Source of the DNA: UBA8337 sp937907245
Lineage (GTDB): Bacteria; Pseudomonadota; Alphaproteobacteria; RS24
NCBI GenBank assembly: GCA_965219485.1
Contig: OZ244774.1
Location: 372,001 to 436,000, forward strand
Length of the DNA: 64,000 nucleotides
Direction of reading: 5' to 3'
Shown: positions 8,350 through 17,347 of the stretch, piece after piece
Position numbering within the stretch: position 1 is the stretch's first letter
Layout of the letters: each line of letters opens with the position of its first letter
Notes under the pieces: generated by a model
Seen by the model: the letters and a program-made list of their open reading frames with translations, nothing else
Databases searched by the model: none
Told to the model about the DNA's origin: nothing
Translations under genes and position numbers: made by a program

Positions 8350-9461
8350 TGCGGCTGAATGAGATATTTCTCGCCGGTTTTCTTTGGCATGTAGCGCGCC
8401 ACATTTGCAGGGTCGATGGCTTCTAGCAGCGACAGCGTATCGGTGATGTGGCTGGCGAAGGTGGTTTTAATTTCATCAGCGACACGGGCTTGCATGGCGC
8501 CGAGTTTTTCGGGGCCCATTTTTTGCAAGTTTGGCGTTAGCAAGTAACCACCGCATGCCCAGTGCATGCCGTAGCTTTGGCCCAAAGTAATTTGACCCAT
8601 GCCAAGGCGTCCATAAACATAAACCTGTTTGAACTGGTCGGAACCATAGGTATTGAGGCCGGAAGCCGAGCGGCTAAAGGCGCGCTCCATAGCGGCCAAA
8701 AGCGTGTCGGCCATGTCGCCGGCGCCAATGGCGTCAAAGGCGAGACTGGCTTGTGTTTCGGCAATCGCATCTTCGAGTTGGCTTTTGAAGTCTGCGTCTT
8801 TCGAGTTGATGACATATTTGGCGCCGAGGTCTTTCAAGATTTTTGCTTGCTCGTCGGAGCGGATAACGCAGACCAAATCAATGTCGTCTTGCAGGCAAAG
8901 TTTCAGTAGCATTTGGCCAAGGTTCGAAGCGGCTGCCGTATGCACAATGGCTTTATGGCCTTCGGCACGCATGGTTTCAATGAAGCAAAGGGCTGTCAGT
9001 GGATTAACGAATGACGACGCGGCTTCGTCGGCTGTCGTGCCGTCGTTATGAACCAAGCACATGGCGGCGGGAACTTTAACAAATTGTTGATAGGAAGCGC
9101 CAGTTACCAAAGAAACCAGTTTGCCTTCCATTTGTTTTACATTGTCGCCAGCGGCCACAATGGTGCCCGCGCCTTCGTTGCCCACAGGTAAAGATTGGCC
9201 GATGCGAGCTTTCATGGGAGCCAGCATGCCTTCAGGGACTGGAGCCACCATTTTGTGCTGGTTGCCCTCGCTGATCAATTTGCCTTTTGAATAATCGGCA
9301 AAGCCGAGAAGCGGAAACATATCGGATGGGTTAATCGGCGAGGCTTCAATGCGAACCACAACTTCATCTGGGCCCGGCGTTGGGATATCGTTTTCGACGA
9401 TGGAAAGAATAGTCTCTCCAGCTTCTGTTACGGTTGAAAGAATCTGACGGTTACCACTCAT
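8337..9461 (-). CDS. zinc-independent MDR-family reductase (quinone/enoyl reductase-like)
   Basis: A 374-residue medium-chain dehydrogenase/reductase. The N-terminal GroES-like domain includes PGPDEVVVRIEASPINPSD and LPVGNEGAGTIVAAGDNV. The nucleotide-binding domain has the altered fingerprint HTAAASNLGQML around residue 174 in place of the usual GxGxxG, and a DAIGAG strand later. The catalytic-zinc ligand pattern of true alcohol dehydrogenases is absent, so an NAD(P)H quinone or enoyl-thioester reductase role is more likely. ATG 9461 follows AGGAG. It lies 50 bp downstream of the acyl-CoA carboxyltransferase gene on the same strand, suggesting a link with acyl-CoA metabolism, which is inference only. 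Confidence 0.75.
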   Translation of the reverse strand: MSGNRQILSTVTEAGETILSIVENDIPTPGPDEVVVRIEASPINPSDMFPLLGFADYSKGKLISEGNQHKMVAPVPEGMLAPMKARIGQSLPVGNEGAGTIVAAGDNVKQMEGKLVSLVTGASYQQFVKVPAAMCLVHNDGTTADEAASSFVNPLTALCFIETMRAEGHKAIVHTAAASNLGQMLLKLCLQDDIDLVCVIRSDEQAKILKDLGAKYVINSKDADFKSQLEDAIAETQASLAFDAIGAGDMADTLLAAMERAFSRSASGLNTYGSDQFKQVYVYGRLGMGQITLGQSYGMHWACGGYLLTPNLQKMGPEKLGAMQARVADEIKTTFASHITDTLSLLEAIDPANVARYMPKKTGEKYLIQPQKDI

Positions 9462-9511
9462 GATATTCTCCTTTTAGAGGTTAGGTAAAACAGGCAGGGC
9501 GCCCAAATAAA

Positions 9512-11080
9512 TTAGGGGCGCATGCCCGTGAGATACGGAGTTGGAACTTCGGTACGCGCGTTTAACGCCAATTGCAACCATTGTATCAGCTTGGGTCGCG
9601 TTTCGCGGGGGTCAATTAATTCATGCACACTTAGCCCCTCAGCGCGTGGGAAAGGCGATTGCGTATCGGCGAGCATGTCTTCTAACTCTTTTTGTCTGGC
9701 TGCGGGGTCCTCGGCAGCGGCAATCTCGCGCCCGAAGGCGACGGCCACGCCGCCCTCTACGGGCAAGGCGCCGCTGGCAGCACTTGGCCAATTGAGCATA
9801 TAGGCGTCGGGCCCAAAATGGGCTTGAGCCGCTACCCCAAAGGCTTTTAAAACTTGCACGCTGGCCCAAGGCACACGGCTTTGTAACACGGCAGAAATAG
9901 CCGCCGTGCCATGCCGAATGGTGCCGGCTGCTTCGCTGTCGGGGCCGATCATAAAGCCCGGCTCATCGACAAAACTGATGATGGGTAGGTGGAAACTATT
10001 ACAAAAATCCACAAAGCGACGCAGCTTTTGGGCGGCCGTGGCGGTCATCGCGCCTGCGTAATACATGCAGTCATTGCCGATAACACCGACGCTCTCGCCA
10101 TTAAGCCGCGCTAATCCGGTAATGAGACTGGGGCCATATTTGCGCGACATCTCGAAAAAGCTAGAGCCCTCTGAGTTTTGATCCATTACCATTTCAATGA
10201 TTTTGCGCATCTGAAAAGGTTGCCGACGCGAGGTCGGGACAATCGAGGCGAGCGCGTCTTCGCAGCGGTCTATTTTATCACTCGGCACCAAGGCTTTTGG
10301 AAACGACCAAGCGTTGTCAGGCACATAAGATAAGAAGCGCGCGATTTGGCGCATCGCATCGGCTTCATCTTCGGCCAGATTATCGATGGCGCCGCTGGCC
10401 AAATGCACTTGCGGGCCACCCAATTGTTCTTTGGTCATGTCGTGGCCAGTGGCGCGTTTGACCACTTGGGGGCCAGCGATTAAGACCGCAGCATTGGGGG
10501 TCATCACCGAAAAATGCGAAGCCACGAGGCGCGCGGCAGGTAGGCCCGCCACGGGGCCCAGCGCAGCGGTAGCCACGGGAATGCTGGAAAGTGTCTCTGC
10601 CAAGGGCACAAATCTAGATTGGCTAAATACCGGATCGCCCAAAGGCCGACGGGCCTTGTCATTGCCTGTGCCACCCACCGAGCCGCCGCCACCTTCGTGG
10701 AGGCGAACGAGCGGCACTTTATACTTGAGCGCCAATTGCTCGGTGTAAACGCTTTTGCGCAAGCCCGCCGGATTGGGGGAGCCGCCGCGCACGGTAAAGT
10801 CTTCACCGCCGACAATGACTTTGCGACCGTCGATTTGACCAAAGCCAAGAATGAAATTGGCGGGCTGAAAATCTTTCAACTTGCCGTCTTCATCATATTC
10901 AGGGACGCCAGCGCCTTCGCCAATTTCGTCAAAGCTGTTTTTATCAAGCAATGTGTCGATGCGTTCGCGAATGGTCAGGCGCCCTTTTTCATGGTGCTTG
11001 TCGACCGCTGCTTTGCCGCCTTGCTGTTTGGCAAGTTTGCGCCGCGTGTGAATTTCATCGATTTCATTTTCCCAAGCCAT
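9512..11080 (-). CDS. acyl-CoA carboxylase, carboxyltransferase subunit
   Basis: A 522-residue carboxyltransferase of the PccB/MccB type with two crotonase-like halves. It moves the carboxyl group from carboxybiotin to an acyl-CoA such as propionyl-, acetyl- or methylcrotonyl-CoA. Visible blocks are KGRLTIRERIDTLLD near the start, VPLVRLHEGGGGSVGG, the acyl-CoA-binding ALGPVAGLPAARLVASHFSV, and in the second half IGNDCMYYAGAMTATAAQK, FVDEPGFMIGPDSEAAG and FGPDAYMLNWPSAASGA. A small biotinyl-domain gene lies 10 bp upstream on the same strand and an MDR reductase follows. No biotin carboxylase gene is present in the window, so that subunit must be encoded elsewhere. The acyl-CoA specificity cannot be read from sequence. 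Confidence 0.88.
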   Translation of the reverse strand: MAWENEIDEIHTRRKLAKQQGGKAAVDKHHEKGRLTIRERIDTLLDKNSFDEIGEGAGVPEYDEDGKLKDFQPANFILGFGQIDGRKVIVGGEDFTVRGGSPNPAGLRKSVYTEQLALKYKVPLVRLHEGGGGSVGGTGNDKARRPLGDPVFSQSRFVPLAETLSSIPVATAALGPVAGLPAARLVASHFSVMTPNAAVLIAGPQVVKRATGHDMTKEQLGGPQVHLASGAIDNLAEDEADAMRQIARFLSYVPDNAWSFPKALVPSDKIDRCEDALASIVPTSRRQPFQMRKIIEMVMDQNSEGSSFFEMSRKYGPSLITGLARLNGESVGVIGNDCMYYAGAMTATAAQKLRRFVDFCNSFHLPIISFVDEPGFMIGPDSEAAGTIRHGTAAISAVLQSRVPWASVQVLKAFGVAAQAHFGPDAYMLNWPSAASGALPVEGGVAVAFGREIAAAEDPAARQKELEDMLADTQSPFPRAEGLSVHELIDPRETRPKLIQWLQLALNARTEVPTPYLTGMRP

Positions 11081-11090
11081 AACGAAACCT

Positions 11091-11306
11091 CTATCCGACG
11101 CTTAATGTGGCGACAAGCTGGCCTTCGCCAATCATCTCGCCTTCGGTGACATGCAGTTGGCTGCAAACACCTGCTTTGGGCGCGGTGATCGGGATTTCCA
11201 TTTTCATCGACTCCAATATGACGATGACATCGTCGGCCGCCAGTTCGGCGCCTTGCGTGGCAATGATCTTCCAAACGCTGCCGGCAATTTCACTTTTTAT
11301 CTGCAT
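11091..11306 (-). CDS. stand-alone biotinyl/lipoyl carrier domain (biotin carboxyl carrier)
   Basis: A 71-residue protein consisting only of a biotinyl domain. The biotinylation motif is ESMKME at residues 32-37, with Lys35 as the expected modified residue. The usual AMKM is changed to SMKM, which is common in small free-standing carriers. I chose ATG 11306 (MQIKSEIAG), which has a GGGAG-type site upstream. A much longer upstream extension would add non-homologous sequence. It is immediately upstream of the carboxyltransferase gene with a 10-bp gap, so the two are co-transcribed and probably act together with a biotin carboxylase located elsewhere. Confidence 0.9.
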   Translation of the reverse strand: MQIKSEIAGSVWKIIATQGAELAADDVIVILESMKMEIPITAPKAGVCSQLHVTEGEMIGEGQLVATLSVG

Positions 11307-11511
11307 GGTTTTCTCCCTCAAGGGGGAAAGCCTAAACAATGGAAGGGGGGTGGTGCAAGCCGCCTTATTTGGAATCTGGGGCAAAAAGTGTATAAGCGGG
11401 GAGCTTACCTCTTTCAGCCAAGCGCAAAACAAGCACGGCCGGAAGACAGATAGAAGCGACCGAAATTTATAAAGTGCTCGTTAAGGCATATAATTGAATA
11501 GGAACCTCTCC

Positions 11512-12357
11512 ATGCGCATTGCTCTCGCTGCTATATTGGCTACTTCTGTGGTCTGTGGTGCCTCATCTCAGGCCGCTGATTTGCCCGAACCTCTGTGGGA
11601 AGCGGGCGTAGGGGGTGGCGCTTTTAGCGGGCCTACTTACCCAGGTGCCGACGACAACACCACGCAAGCGCTTTTCATTCCTTATGTAATTTATCGCGGG
11701 GAAGTATTTTCTATCGGCGAAGAAAGCGGCGTTCGGGCCGTGGCTTTTGCCAATGAGAAATTTGAATTTGATATCTCTCTGGGCGCCTCTTTGGCCGCCG
11801 ATGCCAGCGAAGACGACGACCGCGACGGCATGCCAGACTTAGAGTTTCTGTTCGAGATTGGACCGCAGATTATTTATCATGCGGCGCAGTATGAACATAA
11901 AAGCTGGACATCGCATTTTGATATCAAACTGCGGACGCGGGCCATTATCGCCACAGATTTGGGCAGCTTTGAAGACCAAGGCTATATTGTCGAACCTGCG
12001 CTTGTTTATGAACTGAAATCGAAACGTAATCGGCATTTGGAAATTCAGTTAGATATTGAAATGATCAACGGTAGCGAGCGCTTGAACGAGTATTTTTATG
12101 ATGTCGATCGTCGATATGCCAAAGAGGGTCGCGAAGAATATAAAGCGAAAGAGGGGTATATTGGCACGGAAGTCGGGCTTAGCTTATCGATACCGGTAAA
12201 CCCGCAATTGCGCCTATTTGGCGGCTTTGATGTCGAGTTTTATGATGGCTCCGCCAATCGGGCTAGCCCGCTGTTTAAAGATGAGATGGGCTACTCTGGC
12301 GGTCTTGGTTTGGTATACACATTCTTCGAGAGCGAGGAACGCGTGCCACGGCGCTAA
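11512..12357 (+). CDS. MipA/OmpV family outer-membrane protein
   Basis: A 281-residue predicted outer-membrane beta-barrel. ATG 11512 follows AGGAA at 11500-11504 and starts a signal peptide (MRIALAAILATSVVCG, then SSQA). An in-frame TTG 18 bp upstream lacks a ribosome binding site. Family hallmarks are WEAGVGGGAFSGPTYPGAD at the mature N terminus, FIPYVIYRGEVFSI, alternating amphipathic strands, and a C-terminal aromatic strand GGLGLVYTFFE. MipA/OmpV proteins are barrel scaffolds or porins of variable function. The last strand is followed by a short charged tail, VPRR-like. The gene is convergent with lptD and their stop codons overlap by 4 bp. Confidence 0.85.
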   Translation: MRIALAAILATSVVCGASSQAADLPEPLWEAGVGGGAFSGPTYPGADDNTTQALFIPYVIYRGEVFSIGEESGVRAVAFANEKFEFDISLGASLAADASEDDDRDGMPDLEFLFEIGPQIIYHAAQYEHKSWTSHFDIKLRTRAIIATDLGSFEDQGYIVEPALVYELKSKRNRHLEIQLDIEMINGSERLNEYFYDVDRRYAKEGREEYKAKEGYIGTEVGLSLSIPVNPQLRLFGGFDVEFYDGSANRASPLFKDEMGYSGGLGLVYTFFESEERVPRR

Positions 12358-14480
12358 TTGCCGATTGTTTTTAGTGTGAAAGTGACGTTCACGCTTGTCT
12401 CGGGCTCAATGCTGGTGCCGGACACGCGCGCATAATCTCGTTGCATAGAAATTTGAAAAATCGTGCAATCGTCTTCATAGGTGAAGGCGGCGTCGGTTTT
12501 TACCCGTGATTTGGTTTCCAGGTTTTCGCGTTGCGAGGCACTAAAATCCCAATTCTGAGATATCTCCCAGTCGAGACGAGTGGTGGCCTCTTCCAGAATA
12601 TCTCCGCCAATTCCCAGTTGTTCGGCTTCGTAAAAACTATGCTCTAGCCCCAAAGTTAGGCGCGCGAAAGCCAATTCGCCAGAGCTTTCGCTGCGCAGTA
12701 TTTCATGGCTATCATTATCGAGGCGCGCATTTTGCTTAATCGTTAAGGGCCCCATATAAAGCGCCCAATCGGCCAAAATAGCGGAATGCTCGTCGCCATA
12801 GCCAGATTTATGCGAGAACTGGAGGTTAGATAAATTATAGGACTGACCCAGAAAAAATGAGCTGCGAACGCCGTTGGAAATATCTAATTCATGCGATAGG
12901 CCGATGTTTACGCGGCTGGCTTCATTGGTTGGCGCGATAGGCTGAAACAATTGTGCGCTGGTCAAATCTAGGCTGGCGGCGGCGATATAGGGGATGGAGG
13001 CGTATCGGTCATTTTCAGTGGCCAGCACCACTTGCGCTTTGGGCGTCAGGGTTTGGCGATGGCCAGGTCGATGGCGTTGTAAGGGATAGGATAAAGTAAG
13101 CGAGGTGGCATTGGCCGCCAGTAAGTCTTGCGCCGTTTCAATTTCGGCTGTCTGCGCTTCGGTTTCTTCGCCGCCATATTGATAGGCATCTACAACGAGG
13201 CGGTTGTTGGCCTCCCATACAAAGCCGCCTTGGTTTATGTGGCGCCACGACCAATCCAATTGGCTTTGCAGGTGGCTAACATCAATCCCCAAATCACGCG
13301 CCTCATGGGTAAAACGATTTGTCATATCTAGCTGCCCGCCCAAAACCGCGCCGTCAAAGTAGATTTGATGGGTGAGGGTGGGGAGGATTCTGTCGACTGT
13401 CGCCGCCGTTTCAGGGTCGAGTGCGTTGCGGAAGCTGTGAGTCTCAATGGTTAAATCTTGGTTATCCCAAAGGCGGGTCGCGGTTAAGCGGTTTTCTAGG
13501 CGCGAATTGTCATTGATTTTATAGCGTTTGAAAAACAAATCATCGGTGGCTTCTTGAATTGAAAAATCGACATCCCAGGCGTCGAAGTGGAACGCGCCCG
13601 AGCCCAGCACGCCGCCGCGCGCGGTGAGGGCAGTGTCATCGGCCAATTTATCTTTCGGTTCATGTAAATAGGCGGTGAGTTCATACGTGCCTTTTTGCGT
13701 TAAATGCCGCCAATCGGTTTTTAAAAATGGGTCTTGCTTGGTGCTGAAACGCGGCGTCACGGTGAGGTCGTAATTAGACGCGAGGTCAAAGAAATAAGGC
13801 GTTTCTAGGCCTCGTCCAAATGTATTGGAGCTGGTGAAAGAAGGGGCAAGAAGGCCGCTGCGACGCACGACTTCGGGGCCTGCGTGGGCCAAATAGGGAA
13901 AATAGGCAATCGGTAGGCCGTAAACCTCAAGGCGCGTATTGGTGTAGACGACATCTTGGGCCTCTTGGTCGTAATGAATGCGGCCTGCGCGTAATTGCCA
14001 TAAGGGGCTCGAGTCAGGGTTTTTTTCACAAGCCGGACAAGAGGTGAAAACACCGCCTCGCATATCAAATTTAGCCCCGTCTTTGCTGGCTTCAGAGGCG
14101 CGAAGGCGCGCGCCTTTCTCTAGGCTCATCCGAAGGTTTTTTAGGGTGCCTGTATCTAAAGTGCGGTTTAACTGAGCCGAAGTTGCGGTGATTTTTGCGC
14201 CGTCGGCTTGCGTCAAGATGAGCGGGCCTGGAATGCTGAGACGCGCCGGCGTATTTTGTGTCTCCCGGCTTAGGCTTAAGCTTTGGGTGGTCAAACGCGC
14301 GCCTGCGCCCTCTATTTGCACATTGCCTTTGGCGGTAATTCTTCCGCTCGTTTCTTCGATGGCAATGTCATCTGCCTCGAGCGCAGACTTGGTTTGGCTT
14401 TGCGCGGGCAGGGGCAAACTAGCTACCAAGCTGGCAAGCCCAAGAGCGGCAAAAAGGCGTGGATTTGGAGGCGTTCTCAT
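12354..14480 (-). CDS. lptD: LPS-assembly protein LptD
   Basis: A 708-residue outer-membrane protein that, with LptE, inserts LPS into the outer leaflet. I chose ATG 14480 (MRTPPNPRLFAAL), which gives a proper signal peptide ending near AQSQ. An upstream TTG would add 13 residues before it. The N-terminal OstA/LptA-like periplasmic domain contains ADDIAIEETSGRITAKGNV. The barrel domain contains YGLPIAYFPYLAHAGP, RRSGLLAPSF and FFDLASNYDLTVTPR. A TSCPAC pair lies at the domain boundary. It is convergent with the mipA-like gene and divergent from the nucleotide-sugar dehydrogenase that opens the polysaccharide locus, which fits a shared theme of LPS export. Confidence 0.95.
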   Translation of the reverse strand: MRTPPNPRLFAALGLASLVASLPLPAQSQTKSALEADDIAIEETSGRITAKGNVQIEGAGARLTTQSLSLSRETQNTPARLSIPGPLILTQADGAKITATSAQLNRTLDTGTLKNLRMSLEKGARLRASEASKDGAKFDMRGGVFTSCPACEKNPDSSPLWQLRAGRIHYDQEAQDVVYTNTRLEVYGLPIAYFPYLAHAGPEVVRRSGLLAPSFTSSNTFGRGLETPYFFDLASNYDLTVTPRFSTKQDPFLKTDWRHLTQKGTYELTAYLHEPKDKLADDTALTARGGVLGSGAFHFDAWDVDFSIQEATDDLFFKRYKINDNSRLENRLTATRLWDNQDLTIETHSFRNALDPETAATVDRILPTLTHQIYFDGAVLGGQLDMTNRFTHEARDLGIDVSHLQSQLDWSWRHINQGGFVWEANNRLVVDAYQYGGEETEAQTAEIETAQDLLAANATSLTLSYPLQRHRPGHRQTLTPKAQVVLATENDRYASIPYIAAASLDLTSAQLFQPIAPTNEASRVNIGLSHELDISNGVRSSFFLGQSYNLSNLQFSHKSGYGDEHSAILADWALYMGPLTIKQNARLDNDSHEILRSESSGELAFARLTLGLEHSFYEAEQLGIGGDILEEATTRLDWEISQNWDFSASQRENLETKSRVKTDAAFTYEDDCTIFQISMQRDYARVSGTSIEPETSVNVTFTLKTIGN

Positions 14481-14512
14481 GGGCTCAACATAGGCCAGTT
14501 TGCCAAGCTGCA

Positions 14513-14526
14513 AAAGCAATTGCTTT
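14513..14526. promoter_or_regulatory. 14-bp perfect palindrome in the lptD / polysaccharide-locus divergent promoter region
   Basis: AAAGCAATTGCTTT is a perfect palindrome located 33 bp upstream of the lptD start and 62 bp upstream of the first gene of the polysaccharide locus. Its position suggests an operator for a dimeric regulator, but it could be chance. There is no T-run, so it is not a terminator. Confidence 0.3.
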
Positions 14527-14588
14527 GTTACGAATGAAGGGTATTTTGAGAGCTAGTGAAATGCAGCCCTTTGCGGCAAGGAAGAACT

Positions 14589-15890
14589 ATGCTCGAGCGT
14601 TTTAAATCTAATTCAGGTCATGTTGGCGTGGTGGGGCTGGGGTATGTCGGTCTGCCACTTTCCATCGCTTTTGTGGAGGCAGGATATCGGGTAACAGGGT
14701 TGGATATCGATGCTGAAAAAGTAGCGCTTCTAAACCGAGATGAAACCTATATTCGCCATATTGGCGCCGATGCAATTGCGAAAATGAACGCCACCGGACG
14801 GTTTTCCGCGACAACGGATTTCGCTCAATCGGGCGAGGTGGATGCCATTGTCATATGTGTGCCGACACCTCTAAAAAATGGCCGAGAGCCAGACTTAGGA
14901 CCGGTTTTATCTACCGGGGAAGAGATTGCGAAATACCTTCAAAAAGGCCAATTGGTTGTTCTCGAATCTAGCACCTATCCAGGGACGACCGACACAGACT
15001 TGGCCAATGTTTTGCAGGCCTCTGGTCTAAAGGCCAATGAAGACTTTTATCTGGCGTATTCGCCGGAGCGGGAAGACCCCGGCAATGCAGATTTTGGTAC
15101 GTCGCGCATTCCAAAGCTTGTCGGTGCGGATACGCCCGATGCCCTAGCTTTATCTGTGGCACTTTATGAGGATGTAATTAGTGAGGTAATTCCTGTGTCT
15201 TCTGCGCGTGCAGCGGAAGCCGCCAAGCTGACCGAAAACACCTTCCGCGCCGTCAATATTGCGATGGTCAATGAGTTGAAGGTCATCTTTGACAAAATGG
15301 ACATTGATGTTTGGGACGTGATAGACGCGGCCGCCACCAAACCATTTGGCTATATGCCGTTTTACCCGGGCCCTGGCTTGGGCGGGCATTGCATCCCTAT
15401 CGACCCATTTTATTTGACCTGGAAAGCGCGCCAGCACGGCATTGAAACGCGTTTCATCGAGCTGGCTGGTGAGATAAATACGGACATGCCGAAATATGTT
15501 GTCTCGCGCCTAAGCGAGGCCTTGTCGATTAAGGCAATAGACTTGGCCGATGCGCATATTTTAATGCTGGGCATGGCCTATAAAAAGAATGTCGATGATA
15601 TGCGCGAAAGCCCTGCTTTGGTGCTGCTCGAATTATTGGAAGCGGCTGGCGCGAAAGTTGATTTTCACGACCCGCATGTGGCCATTGTGCCAATGACGCG
15701 AGAGCATAGTGACTTGGCGGGACGAAAATCAGTGGATATTAGCCTCGCAGAAACCGCGGATGCGGTGCTGATTGTGACCGATCATGATGCCGTTGATTAC
15801 CAGTATATTGCGGATAAAGCGGCTTTGGTCGTCGACACTCGTAACGCCATGAAAAACACTTCTGGCTCTGCCCCCATTGTGAAAGCGTAA
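14589..15890 (+). CDS. UDP-N-acetylhexosamine 6-dehydrogenase (WbpA/WecC/TviB-like)
   Basis: A 433-residue nucleotide-sugar dehydrogenase that should oxidise C6 of UDP-GlcNAc or UDP-ManNAc in two NAD+ steps to the uronic acid. The NAD-binding motif is GVVGLGYVGLPLSIAF (about residues 13-28). SSTYPGTTD and YSPEREDPGN are diagnostic of the HexNAc rather than the UDP-glucose branch. The catalytic cysteine lies in GPGLGGHCIPIDPFYL, and the C-terminal domain has GMAYKKNVDDMRESPA. ATG 14589 follows AAGGAAG. An earlier in-frame start at 14556 has no such site. It opens a run with manC 5 bp downstream and ugd, so it is probably the first gene of the O-antigen operon. The exact hexosamine epimer is not resolvable. 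Confidence 0.88.
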   Translation: MLERFKSNSGHVGVVGLGYVGLPLSIAFVEAGYRVTGLDIDAEKVALLNRDETYIRHIGADAIAKMNATGRFSATTDFAQSGEVDAIVICVPTPLKNGREPDLGPVLSTGEEIAKYLQKGQLVVLESSTYPGTTDTDLANVLQASGLKANEDFYLAYSPEREDPGNADFGTSRIPKLVGADTPDALALSVALYEDVISEVIPVSSARAAEAAKLTENTFRAVNIAMVNELKVIFDKMDIDVWDVIDAAATKPFGYMPFYPGPGLGGHCIPIDPFYLTWKARQHGIETRFIELAGEINTDMPKYVVSRLSEALSIKAIDLADAHILMLGMAYKKNVDDMRESPALVLLELLEAAGAKVDFHDPHVAIVPMTREHSDLAGRKSVDISLAETADAVLIVTDHDAVDYQYIADKAALVVDTRNAMKNTSGSAPIVKA

Positions 15891-15895
15891 AATAG

Positions 15896-17347
15896 ATGAC
15901 CCTCATTCCCATTATTATTTCAGGTGGCGCGGGGTCTCGATTATGGCCTGTATCGCGCCATGCTGAGCCGAAGCCCTTTATGGAAGTGGCAGGCAAGCCC
16001 CTATTGGCACACGCCATCGACCGGGCCATGGTGGAAGGGGCTAGCGATTTAATTATCGTGACCAATCAAGACCATTTGCATTTGTCGCAACACTTAATGG
16101 CGGATTATGCGCCTCATGTGAACGCCCATTTTGTGCTGGAGCCCAAGGGGCGCAACACGGCGCCTGCGATTGCTCAAGCCGTGCATCATGTCATCGAGGC
16201 ATTTGGCGAGGCGGCCCATTGTTTGGTATTGCCCGCCGACCATATTGTGACCGATTTAGAGGCGTTTAAAGAGGCGGTAGCCAAAGCGACGGCTTTAAGT
16301 GGCGCCAGCGACACACAAGACGCTTTGGTAACTTTTGGCGTTGTGCCAAGCGCCCCCGACACAGGTTATGGCTATATTGAAGTGGCAGAGGCGGGCAAGG
16401 AACCGGCTCCGGTGCGCCAATTTGTTGAGAAGCCAGACTTGGAAACCGCCCAAGAATATCTCGCCAGTGGGCGTTATTTTTGGAATAGCGGGATGTTTTA
16501 TTTCTCGGCTGCAGCGATGGCCAAAGCGCTCAAGTTGCACGCGGCTGATGTATGGTCGGCTTCGGCCGATTGTTATGTCACCAGCACGCTAGACGCGGGC
16601 GTTCGCCGTTTCGACGAGGCGGCGTTTTTAGCGCAACCCGACATCAGCATTGATTATGCCGTGTTTGAACCCGCCGAAACCGTAATGACCGTGCCCGCAG
16701 GTTTTGGTTGGAGCGATGTGGGCACATGGGACACTGTGGCTGCCGCACAATCTAAAACAACCGATGGCAATAGCGCCATTGGCGTAGCTGAAAACCGACT
16801 GATGCAGATTGGCACGAGCAACACGCATATCGAAAGTTTCAGCCAGAGCGAGAAAATGATCGCGACTTTGGGCGTGGATAATTTGGTGATTATTGATTTG
16901 CCGGACACCTTGATGGTGGCCAATCGGGCCGATAGCCAGCAGGTGAAAAGCTTCGTTGATGAGCTGAAAACAGGCGATGCCTTTATGCAGGCAACCACGC
17001 AATTGCCCGCGGTCGTGTCTCGGCCATGGGGCACTTATGCGACGCTGAAACACGAGACGGGCTATCAGGTAAAGCGCATTAGCGTGCAGCCCGGCCAGCA
17101 ATTGAGTTTGCAATATCACCACAAGCGCGCCGAGCATTGGGTGGTGGTTCAAGGTCTGGCTTTGGTGCAAGTGGGTGACGAAGAGCTGGAAACCAAACCG
17201 GGGGAATATCGCTATATTCCTTTGGGCGAAAAACACCGTCTGACCAATATTGGCACGGAGGAGCTAATTTTAATCGAAGTGCAATGCGGCGACTACCTCG
17301 GCGAGGATGACATTGTGCGATTAGAGGATAATTACGGACGCTCATGA
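15896..17347 (+). CDS. manC: mannose-1-phosphate guanylyltransferase / mannose-6-phosphate isomerase (bifunctional)
   Basis: A 483-residue type II PMI/GMP enzyme making GDP-mannose from mannose-1-phosphate, usually with mannose-6-phosphate isomerase activity in the same chain. The N-terminal nucleotidyltransferase has the pyrophosphorylase signature GGAGSRLWPVSRHAEPKPF, LPADHIV, VEKPDLETAQEYL and WNSGMFYF. The C-terminal cupin domain has the motif QPGQQLSLQYHHKRAEHWVV with metal-ligand His residues. GDP-mannose made here would feed gmd, fcl and the second gmd at 42-45 kb. No phosphomannomutase is present in the window. It lies 5 bp after the dehydrogenase, and its stop overlaps the ugd start (ATGA). 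Confidence 0.93.
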   Translation: MTLIPIIISGGAGSRLWPVSRHAEPKPFMEVAGKPLLAHAIDRAMVEGASDLIIVTNQDHLHLSQHLMADYAPHVNAHFVLEPKGRNTAPAIAQAVHHVIEAFGEAAHCLVLPADHIVTDLEAFKEAVAKATALSGASDTQDALVTFGVVPSAPDTGYGYIEVAEAGKEPAPVRQFVEKPDLETAQEYLASGRYFWNSGMFYFSAAAMAKALKLHAADVWSASADCYVTSTLDAGVRRFDEAAFLAQPDISIDYAVFEPAETVMTVPAGFGWSDVGTWDTVAAAQSKTTDGNSAIGVAENRLMQIGTSNTHIESFSQSEKMIATLGVDNLVIIDLPDTLMVANRADSQQVKSFVDELKTGDAFMQATTQLPAVVSRPWGTYATLKHETGYQVKRISVQPGQQLSLQYHHKRAEHWVVVQGLALVQVGDEELETKPGEYRYIPLGEKHRLTNIGTEELILIEVQCGDYLGEDDIVRLEDNYGRS

